From assembly GCA_014649575.1 (NCBI GenBank), contig BMTH01000003.1, positions 496,001 through 560,000 on the forward strand: a stretch of 64,000 nucleotides of DNA, given 5' to 3'. This stretch comes from Streptomyces griseoincarnatus. GTDB taxonomy: Bacteria > Actinomycetota > Actinomycetes > Streptomycetales > Streptomycetaceae. The notes beneath the pieces were generated by a model, which worked only from the letters and a program-made list of their open reading frames with translations, was not told the origin of the DNA and did not search any database. Position 1 is the stretch's first letter; the number at the start of each line of letters is the position of its first letter. Position numbers and translations under genes: made by a program. Positions 46,354-53,656 of this stretch are shown here, piece after piece.

Positions 46354-46382
46354 ATCATGCAGTTGGTGCGCACCAGAGTCAA
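46354..46382 (-). promoter_or_regulatory. Promoter of the minus-strand transfer/replication operon
   Basis: -35 TTGACT (46377-46382), a 17-nt spacer, and -10 CATGAT (46354-46359). The spacer contains operator O1. It drives a chain of overlapping genes from 46041 down toward int at 35763. Confidence 0.65.
46364..46375. promoter_or_regulatory. Operator O1 between -35 and -10
   Basis: A perfect palindrome TGGTGCGCACCA in the promoter spacer. A repressor bound here and at O2 would occlude RNA polymerase. The likely binder is the element's own GntR-NUDIX protein. Confidence 0.65.
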
Positions 46383-46459
46383 GGTGGTTCGCTGATCCGA
46401 TTGGCGCTCACCCCTCGCGGTGCCTCTCCAGAAGACCGCGCACACCAGGGGTCCTGGTA

Positions 46460-46500
46460 GTCAACAGGGCTTAACGTCCGTCTTGTTAACCCCTGTTGAC
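46460..46500. promoter_or_regulatory. Large inverted repeat before the XRE gene
   Basis: Two 16-bp arms (46460-46475 and 46485-46500) match at 15 of 16 positions around a 9-bp spacer; the outer parts are GTCAACAGGG and CCCTGTTGAC. It lies 63 bp upstream of the XRE regulator start and probably acts as its operator. The gap 46042-46562 otherwise holds only this control region. Confidence 0.6.
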
Positions 46501-46562
46501 CTGCGGTGATGTGCGGCATGCTGGAACGGTCAGTGAGTGGATCTATCGCCGGACGGTGGCCT

Positions 46563-47693
46563 GTGAGCACAGGACTTCGAAACGCGCGAGCGGCGCGCGG
46601 CTGGTCTCAAGAGCGACTGGTTCGCGAGATTGAGCAATATGCCCGGCGGAACGTCACGGACGTTGCGTCGACCGCCAGCCTGCGGGTGTACGTCTCCGAG
46701 TGGGAGAACGGCAAGCGCGCCCTCTCCGACCGCTACGCGGGCATCCTGCGCCGGCTGCTAGGCGTCACGGACACGGAGCTGAGGGGCACACTGTCGACTT
46801 CGATGGCCCCGGCCGCGGACGGCTACGACGAACTGCTCAGCCGGATCGACTCGGCCAGCAGCGTCAGCGAATCCATGGTGAAGACGTTCAACGACCAGAC
46901 CGAACTGCTGCGCACCATGGACCGCCAGATGGGCGCAGCAGGTCTCGTCGACCAGATGACAGGCCACCTCGCCGCACTGGAAGACGCACTCAACTTCGCC
47001 GTGCTCCCGTCCGCACGTCGTCCCGTGGCGCTCGCGCTCGCGGGCGCGTCGACGCTCGCAGCGTGGCAGGCGATCGACTCGGGCGCTGTCGAGCGGGCCT
47101 GGCGGCATTACGAGCTTGCCAAGCGTGCGGCGCGCGACGCTGAGGCCCCGATGTACCTGGCGCACGCGATGGCGGAGCAGGCGTACGTACTCTGCGAGGC
47201 CGGACGGCCGGCGCTCGGGGTCGATCTGGTCCGCGACGCACAGCGCACTGTGGCACAATCCGCCTCCGGACGGCTCAGAGCGTGGCTGTACGCCGCTGAG
47301 GCGGAGATGTGCGCCCACGCCGGGATGCCGGATGACTGCCGGCGCGCGCTCGACGCCGCCATGGCCAGCATCCCGCCGGGCCCCGAGGACCGGGACCCGG
47401 ACATGCTGAGCATCTTCCTGAATGACGCCCACCTCACCCGGTGGCAGGGCAATGTCCTGGCCCTACTGGGCGAAGGGAGCGCAGTGACCAGCCTCTACGG
47501 AGCGCTGGACGTGATGGACCCGACCTTCGTGCGGGCACGAGCCGGGCTCCACGCAGACTTGGCCCAGGCGCACCTCACCCGAGCAGAGTACGACGACGCC
47601 CACACTCACCTGAGGCAGGCGCGGCTGTTGGCGGGCCGCACCGGTTCGGTGCGGCAGCGCCGCCGCGTCGACCTGCTCAGTGGGCGGCTGTAG
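46563..47693 (+). CDS. XRE-family regulator with TPR-like C-terminus
   Basis: A 376-residue protein. An N-terminal helix-turn-helix domain (LRNARAARGWSQERLVREIE at the start) extends to about residue 75 with a long inserted loop; YVSEWENGKRALSDRYAGIL contains the recognition region. The rest is helical repeats of TPR type (for example AWRHYELAKRAARDAEAPMY near 180). This architecture is common for regulators in Streptomyces elements and may sense a peptide or partner protein. GTG 46563 fits the HTH start; an ATG 19 codons upstream is possible. Its end overlaps the convergent GntR-NUDIX gene by 17 bp. Confidence 0.82.
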   Translation: MSTGLRNARAARGWSQERLVREIEQYARRNVTDVASTASLRVYVSEWENGKRALSDRYAGILRRLLGVTDTELRGTLSTSMAPAADGYDELLSRIDSASSVSESMVKTFNDQTELLRTMDRQMGAAGLVDQMTGHLAALEDALNFAVLPSARRPVALALAGASTLAAWQAIDSGAVERAWRHYELAKRAARDAEAPMYLAHAMAEQAYVLCEAGRPALGVDLVRDAQRTVAQSASGRLRAWLYAAEAEMCAHAGMPDDCRRALDAAMASIPPGPEDRDPDMLSIFLNDAHLTRWQGNVLALLGEGSAVTSLYGALDVMDPTFVRARAGLHADLAQAHLTRAEYDDAHTHLRQARLLAGRTGSVRQRRRVDLLSGRL

Positions 47694-48465
47694 CCCCCTG
47701 CTTGCCACGGTTCGCCAGAACGTGCAGCAGAGCAACGAGGGTGCCGGAGCCCATCAGCTCACTACGGGCCATGAGCCCCGGAATGTCGGCCAGCGGAACC
47801 CACTCGATGTGAGCTGCCTCTTCCGAGTCCGTCGGCTCACCGACCTTCTCGGCCCCGTAGCCCACGAAAATCTCGTGAGGTGAGTCGACCATGCCCACCA
47901 TGGGCTGATAGGTCACCACGTGCTCCAACGACTTCGGCCGCCACCCGGTCTCCTCGACGACCTCCCGCAGCGCCGCGTCCGCCGGCTCCTCGCCCTCGTC
48001 GACGATCCCGCCGGGCAGCTCCCAGCCGAACTGCCTTGGCACGAACCGGTAGCGCCACATCATGAGCACGCGATCCTGGTCGTCCAGGACGGCCGTAACT
48101 GCCACGTGGTGCAGTCTCACCACGTGGTGCTCGAACCGCTCCATCCCGGGTGGCTCCACGTCCCATAGCTGAAGCTTGACCCACCGGTTGTCGTACAAAT
48201 CGCGCTCACCGTGGATGCGCCACGGCGCCAGCCCTTCTGGACGTTCGACGCTCACTGCGCCCGGCACTCGGTATGAACTCCGCCCTCGGACCTCCAGGGC
48301 CCCCTCGGCGACGAGGCGAGCGAGTACCTGCCGAAGTGCGGTTCGGCCGATGCCGAGTTCTTCGACCAATGCACGCTCTGAGGGGAGCTTGTCACCGGGG
48401 GCGTACTTGCTCGATGCGAGCCATGCACGAAGCGTCTCATAGACCTTAGTTGTCTTCGGTCCCAT
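47677..48465 (-). CDS. GntR repressor fused to NUDIX hydrolase (KorSA-Pif-like)
   Basis: A 262-residue fusion. Residues about 1-70 are a GntR winged helix (KVYETLRAWLASSKYAPGDK, then LVEELGIGRTALRQVLARL). From about 90 to the end is a NUDIX domain with a complete box: GGIVDEGEEP then AALREVVEETGW. In pSAM2 these functions are separate genes: korSA, the repressor, and pif, a NUDIX protein giving transfer immunity. Fusion suggests that repression and immunity are linked. ATG 48465 is preferred because GGAGAG precedes it and the HTH then starts at once; ATG 48483 is in frame. Confidence 0.88.
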   Translation of the reverse strand: MGPKTTKVYETLRAWLASSKYAPGDKLPSERALVEELGIGRTALRQVLARLVAEGALEVRGRSSYRVPGAVSVERPEGLAPWRIHGERDLYDNRWVKLQLWDVEPPGMERFEHHVVRLHHVAVTAVLDDQDRVLMMWRYRFVPRQFGWELPGGIVDEGEEPADAALREVVEETGWRPKSLEHVVTYQPMVGMVDSPHEIFVGYGAEKVGEPTDSEEAAHIEWVPLADIPGLMARSELMGSGTLVALLHVLANRGKQGATAAH

Positions 48466-48490
48466 CCGCAGAGCACTCTCCATTCCGAAG

Positions 48491-48507
48491 TGGTGCGTAC
48501 CAGAGTA
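48491..48507 (-). promoter_or_regulatory. Operator and -10 of the GntR-NUDIX gene
   Basis: TGGTGCGTACCA (48491-48502) matches O1/O2 at 11 of 12 bases and abuts a -10-like TACTCT (48502-48507, minus strand). This suggests autorepression by the encoded GntR protein. Confidence 0.55.
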
Positions 48508-48579
48508 GCGTGCGCTGGCTTTCGCGGCCTCCCTCTCGGTATATGAAATTTATGTAATTTATAGAAGGTTCAAAATTCT

Positions 48580-50583
48580 CTACCTTTTCACTCTGCCACG
48601 GATAGCCAGAACGGCGAATCCAAGAAGGATAGGCTCTGAGAGGCGAGACAACATCTCCAGGTAAGTTCCAGCAGTAGTTAGATCCTGCCCTGATGAACGA
48701 AATATTACGGAGTTTACGACGACTCTGAGACTTTTTTCAAAGCGCTCAGATGTGAGTCTTTCAAGTGGAGGCCCTTTAGGATTTACAGGGTCTGGTGTAT
48801 TAGTCGTGAGTCGAACATGCACCCCTGTGATCTTCCCGCTAGACGTTTGCTTGGGATCGTCCATAGGGAGTCCCCATAGCATTAGCGAGAGCAGTGTGGT
48901 GCTCATGGCTGCAATCAGCCATATCGTTGCGCGAAGAGCCCTAAGCCCATAGCCCGATAGGGCCCAATAAGATGTTAGCAAATATCTCTCCGCGCGAGGA
49001 GTTGCTGTAGCGTGCCGACGCATCTCCATCTCGCCGTAATAGAAATCTGCCGCTCCAGGCTCGTTCTTGTTGTCTTCGTATGACTTCCTGAGAGCCCTGT
49101 AGACGGGTGCTAGTTGTGCTGGCCCATTCCTTCCAGTTCCCAACACTGCGAAATTCCAGCCGCGAATAGTGCTGGCCCTGCTAGCTCTCCAAGAATGCTC
49201 TTCCGCAAGTACATGCCTTGGAGTGAACCTGGTTGGGCGGCCTTTATGCCAGTAGAGGCCATCTGGCGCTGTGTCGAATCGACAGTCTCCTTCTAGGCGG
49301 ACTTGATCTAGGTGCACTGTTCCTGCAAATAGGCACCTGGAGAGGTCCACATCAGAAAGTAGCAAGTGTGCGGCATCGACTCCTCTTATGGATTCGACTG
49401 CAACGCGTGATCCACTTGAGGATGATACGTCAGGCAGGCTTCTTCCGTCAGGAAGGCTAAAGTTGTCATGCTCGGTAAGTATGGTGAATGGAAACTCGAA
49501 CACGGCACCTGAAAGGTTCACCTGCGCGTTCCTCAGCCTCAGGCTAGCTGTGGAGCCCCAACGTGTTCGTTGAGCTTCTACACGGTAAGTTGACGCCATT
49601 ATCGTCACAGGGCTACTGAATTTCGCCCCAGAAAGCTTGATGGATCCTGCGCACATAAAAGGACCCAATGTGCTAGATGCTACAAATTCAGCCCCTACTA
49701 GGTGCAAGTTATGGCGGAACAGGGAACCCTCTAGGGAGACTTCGCCGCCGAACCGAGCTGACACAAAATAAGCCTCGTCGTTGAATATAGAGGAGAGGTC
49801 GACGTCGCCAGCGAAGTCGGCTGTATCGAAGTTGGCCCTCGATCGAAAGGTGACTGAGCGTAGAGTGGCGGTGTCCTCGAAGCGAGTTCGTGAAAAATCG
49901 GCGTGGCCGTCGAACTTGGCTAGTGTGTAATCGACTTTTCCGCCGAATAGGCAACTTGCGAAACTGGCATAGTGCTTGAATCGAGCACCAAAGAAGTGAG
50001 AGTCGGTCAGGAATTCGCATTCTGGGAAGTTGGCCAGCGTCTCGAATGTGGCACCCGAAAAATCAACTCTTTCCGTGAAAGTTGTGAGGGCGAACGTGAC
50101 CGAGCCGTGAAACTTCACGCGATCGAATGATGTGTGGGTCAGGAATTTTGAGCTATAGAAAGTCGCGCCACCTTTGAACTCGACATTGTCGAACTCTGCG
50201 CCAGCTTCGAAGGTGGTGTACTTGAAGTCCGCATGCTCGGAAAATACGCTGCCCCTGAAGTCGGCCCGTCCTAAAAACTCTGCATGCGCGAACTGGGCCT
50301 CTCTTGTTTCTGGTTTTCCGTTAACGTTTCGAATGAAGCTAAGCATGACTCGCAAGCGGGCTTCAGTTATGCGGGTTCCGCGGTGGTCTAGGTCTGTACC
50401 CGGTCTGAGTGAGTGGCAATAACTGGCGAATTCATCGTCGTCAAGATGTTCTAGGCATGCGTTGACGGGGGATACGGCGCGCCCTGGGCAGGCGATGATT
50501 CCTGACGATGTTGAGCGGTCGTAACCGACACATTGCGGCCAATCAGGATCTGTCTGGATACTGTTCACATCGGACTTAGACAT
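48580..50583 (-). CDS. Pentapeptide-repeat protein with C-terminal membrane pair
   Basis: A 667-residue protein. A short N-terminal Cys-containing region (CVGY, CPGRA, CLEHL) is followed from about residue 90 to 320 by pentapeptide-type repeats (A-D/N-F pattern: ADFRGSVF, ADFKYTTF, AEFDNVEF), forming a right-handed beta-helix. A second repeat patch lies near 400-440. Then FYYGEMEMRR near 525 and two hydrophobic helices at about 560-585 and 640-660, which resemble a small ion-channel-like module. Base composition is much less GC-rich than the rest of the window, so it is recently acquired cargo. No known function. ATG 50583 lacks a ribosome-binding site; ATG 50634 is possible. Confidence 0.72.
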   Translation of the reverse strand: MSKSDVNSIQTDPDWPQCVGYDRSTSSGIIACPGRAVSPVNACLEHLDDDEFASYCHSLRPGTDLDHRGTRITEARLRVMLSFIRNVNGKPETREAQFAHAEFLGRADFRGSVFSEHADFKYTTFEAGAEFDNVEFKGGATFYSSKFLTHTSFDRVKFHGSVTFALTTFTERVDFSGATFETLANFPECEFLTDSHFFGARFKHYASFASCLFGGKVDYTLAKFDGHADFSRTRFEDTATLRSVTFRSRANFDTADFAGDVDLSSIFNDEAYFVSARFGGEVSLEGSLFRHNLHLVGAEFVASSTLGPFMCAGSIKLSGAKFSSPVTIMASTYRVEAQRTRWGSTASLRLRNAQVNLSGAVFEFPFTILTEHDNFSLPDGRSLPDVSSSSGSRVAVESIRGVDAAHLLLSDVDLSRCLFAGTVHLDQVRLEGDCRFDTAPDGLYWHKGRPTRFTPRHVLAEEHSWRASRASTIRGWNFAVLGTGRNGPAQLAPVYRALRKSYEDNKNEPGAADFYYGEMEMRRHATATPRAERYLLTSYWALSGYGLRALRATIWLIAAMSTTLLSLMLWGLPMDDPKQTSSGKITGVHVRLTTNTPDPVNPKGPPLERLTSERFEKSLRVVVNSVIFRSSGQDLTTAGTYLEMLSRLSEPILLGFAVLAIRGRVKR

Positions 50584-50710
50584 CCGGTGGCCCGTCGTGG
50601 TTGCGCTGATCCCTTGATGGCAGAGGCATGGCACCTCTCGCGAAGTGTCCAGCTGTCGCGCTACCGGGGAGTGCTAAGCGGCACACTCCTCTTCGCTGTG
50701 GGGGCCGCCG

Positions 50711-50730
50711 TGTCTCAGTTGCGGTCTCGA
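50711..50730 (+). repeat. Arm-type repeat pair, internal
   Basis: TGTCTCAGTT-N2-GGTCTCGA, 136 bp before the decayed core at 50847, exactly the distance seen between the right-end pair (53471) and attR (53607). Confidence 0.5.
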
Positions 50731-50846
50731 TTCACACAAGACCCCGTGGCGTTCGTTGATGTCCGTGGGTGTCCATCACCACGCCTGGCCAGGGCACTCT
50801 GCGGTGACGCGGACACGCGTGGACGTGCGCGGACCAAGATCGGACA

Positions 50847-50890
50847 ACTTGTAATGTGCGCCTCTGGCTCGGGATGCGTTATGGCGGATC
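50847..50890 (+). repeat. Decayed internal att core
   Basis: It aligns without gaps to the 44-bp att core at 25 positions, including 10 of the first 12 (ACTTGTAATGTG against ACTCGTAATGCG). The 20 bp ending at 50849 are identical to 53590-53609. The gap 50584-50927 contains this site, the arm pair and the promoter of the restriction gene. Confidence 0.6.
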
Positions 50891-50927
50891 ATCCGTGTTC
50901 GGGCACTGCGTTTGATAGACGTACACC

Positions 50928-52199
50928 ATGATCCCTGCGCCCCGCTCAGCTGAGCCGAGTACCCGGTTCGAGCACCTTGGTGACGCTGACCTGGTGATTG
51001 ACGCGGTCTACGCCGGTGGGACCTTCGGGCACTCTGGCGATGACCCCATCAGCAAGCTGGTCCCCGGTACCGGCAACCAGGGAGGATTTCGCTACGCCGG
51101 GTCGCCGGCGCAGGGGACCGTCCGCTTGGCTGTGCTGTACACCAGTGGCGCTGCTGTGGACTGGCCGGACCACCTGGATGCGGAGACCGGTACCTTCACT
51201 TATTACGGCGACAACCGGACCCCGGGTAGGGGGCTTCACGAGACGCCGCGCAAGGGTAACGTGCTGCTGCGCGATGCCTTCGAGCTCTCACATGGCACCG
51301 CACAGCAACGGGCCAGCGGCGTGCCGCCGTTCTTGCTCTTCGAGAAGGTTGCGCCTGGCCGGAGTGTCCGTTTCCGCGGGTTGCTAGCGCCCGGGGGGCC
51401 GACTCTGGCGCCGGACGATGAACTCTCCGCCATCTGGCGGGCATCTGGCGCCCGCCGGTTCCAGAACTACCGCGCCCGCTTCACGGTGTTGGACGAAGCC
51501 AGTGTCCCGCGTACCTGGATCCGCCACCTGCTGGCGGGTGGAGATCCTCTCGGGGGCGACTGTCCGGAAGCCTGGCGGGCCTGGGTCGAAAGCCGTGTCT
51601 ACAGGCCGCTGCTGGCCCCTGCTACGACGGTCATACGCTCGACAGCTCAGCAGCTGCCCAGCGATCCGGTCGGCGAAGCCATCCTGTCGGAAATTCGGGA
51701 GTACTTCCGCGGGCGCGAAACAGAGTTCGAGGCCTGTGCCGTGGCTATCTGGCGTCTGATTGCGCCGGCCACCGGGACGGTGGACGTGACACGCCCCAGC
51801 CGGGACGGTGGCCGCGATGCCGTCGGCTCGTACGTCCTCGGGCCGTCGGCAGCTCCCATCAGCATCGACTTCGCCCTGGAGGCCAAGTGCTATGGGCCGG
51901 GCAACAGCGTTGGGGTCAGAGAAGTCTCCCGGCTCATCTCCCGAATTCGACACCGGAACTTCGGAGTCCTCGTCACCACCTCGCACTTCAACCAGCAGGT
52001 CCAGAGCGAGGTACACGAAGACGGGCATCCGATCGCCCTGGTCTGCGGGCGTGACATCACAGACGCGCTCCGCCAGCACGGCAGGACCACTCCCGCGGCG
52101 GTGAAGGACTGGCTGCAACGGAGCTTCCCTCGGACTCAGGCGGGCTTGGAGCAGAGACTCGATCGAACCGCTGGGCAAGATCCTGCGCGTGGCAGATGA
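50928..52199 (+). CDS. Modification-dependent restriction endonuclease, AspBHI-like
   Basis: A 423-residue protein. Residues about 10-190 resemble the AspBHI/SgrTI N-terminal domain, which reads 5-methylcytosine (segments DPISKLVPGTGNQGGFRYAG, VLYTSGAAVDWPD, TYYGDNRTPGRGLHET). Residues about 265-390 are an Mrr-type PD-(D/E)xK nuclease: FEACAVAIWRLI, RDGGRDAVG with the metal Asp, and ALEAKCYG with ExK. It probably cuts DNA carrying foreign cytosine methylation (type IV). A -10-like TAGACG lies shortly before ATG 50928, so the message may be almost leaderless. The next gene overlaps its end. Confidence 0.72.
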   Translation: MIPAPRSAEPSTRFEHLGDADLVIDAVYAGGTFGHSGDDPISKLVPGTGNQGGFRYAGSPAQGTVRLAVLYTSGAAVDWPDHLDAETGTFTYYGDNRTPGRGLHETPRKGNVLLRDAFELSHGTAQQRASGVPPFLLFEKVAPGRSVRFRGLLAPGGPTLAPDDELSAIWRASGARRFQNYRARFTVLDEASVPRTWIRHLLAGGDPLGGDCPEAWRAWVESRVYRPLLAPATTVIRSTAQQLPSDPVGEAILSEIREYFRGRETEFEACAVAIWRLIAPATGTVDVTRPSRDGGRDAVGSYVLGPSAAPISIDFALEAKCYGPGNSVGVREVSRLISRIRHRNFGVLVTTSHFNQQVQSEVHEDGHPIALVCGRDITDALRQHGRTTPAAVKDWLQRSFPRTQAGLEQRLDRTAGQDPARGR

Positions 52200-53007
52200 T
52201 TGGCATATGCCTGTCGAGACCAGTGAAAACGACGAGACCCGAGCGCCTGACGGGACGCCGTGGTGGGACCTCACCATCCAGCCCGGAACAAAGGCGAAGC
52301 CCTTCGGCCAGGAGAAGCGCCTCGCCGCCTGGCTGTGGTTCAACAAGATCCTGGGTGACACGTTCACGATGCGGGAGCTGCGTGCTGCCCTGGGGCCGGA
52401 TATCGCCGACAACGCAGAGCACCTCAACCGGCGCCTGCGAGAACTCCGCAAATGCGACTGGAGCATCCCCTCCCAGCGGACCGACAGCACCTTGGCTCAG
52501 GACGAATACCGGCTCAAGGCTAAGGGCGGACAGATCTGGCTTCCTGGTGAGAGGGACAAGTACAAGAAGTTCGCCCCCAGCGCCCGCATCCGCCGCCTGG
52601 TCATGGACCAGGACGGTTCGCGGTGCAGGATCTGCGGGCTGGGGCCCGACGATACGTACTACGAGGACGGGGAACGGGTCCGGCTCACCATCGGTCATCT
52701 GGTTCCGCAGGAGCGGCTGAAGTCTCGAGGAGCCCGGGACGATCTCAGCAACTGGCGCACTGAGTGCTCCCGCTGCAACGAGACTGTGCGTGATGAGGTC
52801 CCCGACCCGGAACAGCTCGACGAAGTCCTGGCTGGGCTCAAGCGGCTCACCGCCAAGGAAGCAGGACAGCTTCTCGAATGGATGCGGAAGGGCGAGCGAC
52901 CGCGGTCCCGGGTCGACCAGGCATACGACCGCGCACGCCGACTGGCTACGCCAGACCGTGACCGAGTCATCGGAAATTTGGCCGAGCGCCTCGGCGAGAA
53001 GGGCTGA
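52189..53007 (+). CDS. HNH endonuclease
   Basis: A 272-residue protein. The N-terminal half (WDLTIQPGTKAKPFGQEKRL, then RRLRELRKCDWSIPS) is a helical domain of a type found in restriction-linked HNH proteins. From residue about 140: CRICG, LTIGHLVPQERL with the HNH histidine, NWRTECSRCN, giving paired CxxC zinc ligands and the catalytic His. GTG 52189 overlaps the restriction gene by 11 bp, so the two are coupled; ATG 52207 is an alternative start. Probably a second nuclease of the same defence module. Confidence 0.8.
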   Translation: MADDWHMPVETSENDETRAPDGTPWWDLTIQPGTKAKPFGQEKRLAAWLWFNKILGDTFTMRELRAALGPDIADNAEHLNRRLRELRKCDWSIPSQRTDSTLAQDEYRLKAKGGQIWLPGERDKYKKFAPSARIRRLVMDQDGSRCRICGLGPDDTYYEDGERVRLTIGHLVPQERLKSRGARDDLSNWRTECSRCNETVRDEVPDPEQLDEVLAGLKRLTAKEAGQLLEWMRKGERPRSRVDQAYDRARRLATPDRDRVIGNLAERLGEKG

Positions 53008-53116
53008 CCACCAGGCCGTACGGGGCCGCAGCACGGTTGCAGCAGGACGCAGAGGCCTCGGACCAGTTCCGGGGCCTTCTCCGTGTAGAGAGCAGCGAGG
53101 CGTTACGGTTCGGCGC

Positions 53117-53401
53117 ATGGGGATTCCAAGGTGGGCCGGTCGCGCGACGGCCGCAGTGGTCGTGGCCGGGGCCTTGATCATTCGGCGTGCGCTTCAGAAT
53201 GCTGCGGCGCAGTCAGAGTCCGGCTCAGACTCCGGGTACGACTGGAACCAGAACGAGCCCAATTGGCACTGGCGTTGCGAGTGCGGCGCCAAATCTCGTG
53301 GCGGCGATATCAAGGCTGACACGGAGTACAACGCCCAGCGGCACCAGTGGCGCGCAGGTACGGGGCACCCGATGCCTGAGGTCTATCAGAAGCCCTTGTA
53401 G
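53117..53401 (+). CDS. Small N-terminally anchored protein
   Basis: A 94-residue protein: GRATAAVVVAGALIIRRAL is a short hydrophobic anchor, followed by an Asp/Ser linker and a Trp-, Cys-containing soluble part (NWHWRCECGAKSRGG, then HQWRAGTGHP). Composition is plausible for Streptomyces, but no family is recognised. It is the last gene before attR. Confidence 0.5.
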   Translation: MGIPRWAGRATAAVVVAGALIIRRALQNAAAQSESGSDSGYDWNQNEPNWHWRCECGAKSRGGDIKADTEYNAQRHQWRAGTGHPMPEVYQKPL

Positions 53402-53470
53402 GTCGTCGCCGCTGGGAGCTGTCGACGGGCGACGCTGGAGGCTTGTTGCCGAAGGGGACGAAGGCGGCGC

Positions 53471-53490
53471 GGTCTCAGTTGCGGTCTCGC
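53471..53490 (+). repeat. Arm-type repeat pair, right end
   Basis: GGTCTCAGTT-N2-GGTCTCGC, 136 bp before attR. It matches the pairs at 35811 and 50711. The remaining 53402-53606 sequence shows no gene. Confidence 0.5.
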
Positions 53491-53606
53491 TTGCCACCCG
53501 TTCCGGGTCTGTCCGCTCATGTCCACCAGGGCTTGACAACCCTCGTGACCAGGCGCGGAGCCGACTCCACAGACGCTCGCGGACGCCCCCGGACCAAGAT
53601 CGGACA

Positions 53607-53650
53607 ACTCGTAATGCGTAGGTCTCGGGTTCGAATCCCGAAGGCGGCTC
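53607..53650 (+). repeat. attR core, 44-bp direct repeat
   Basis: Perfect copy of the tRNA-Thr 3' half at 35673-35716. It carries only the 3' part of the tRNA, so it is not a functional tRNA gene. Right boundary of the element. Confidence 0.95.
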
Positions 53651-53656
53651 TTCTTC

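Larger units (their letters stand above)
35673..53650. mobile_element. Actinomycete integrative and conjugative element (AICE)
   Basis: A 17.98-kb element in tRNA-Thr(CGT) bounded by 44-bp perfect direct repeats. It encodes an integrase and excisionase, a primase-polymerase/DUF3631 replication module, a Dcm methylase, an FtsK/TraB-type translocase with Spd-like membrane proteins, and GntR-NUDIX and XRE regulators. This is the single-translocase, double-stranded DNA transfer type typical of pSAM2-like elements. Cargo sits at the right end (48.6-53.4 kb). An internal att-like relic at 50847-50890 suggests two elements merged. Confidence 0.93.

Noticed and set aside
50533-50931. Plus-strand 132-codon open frame before the restriction gene
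   Set aside because: It covers the arm repeats and decayed att core and has no coding pattern.
40065-53007. Dcm methylase plus HNH nuclease as a classical type II restriction-modification pair
   Set aside because: The genes are 11 kb apart, on opposite strands and in different modules; no evidence of a shared recognition site.
53607-53650. Second tRNA gene at the right end
   Set aside because: Only the 3' half of tRNA-Thr is present; there is no matching 5' acceptor or D-arm upstream.
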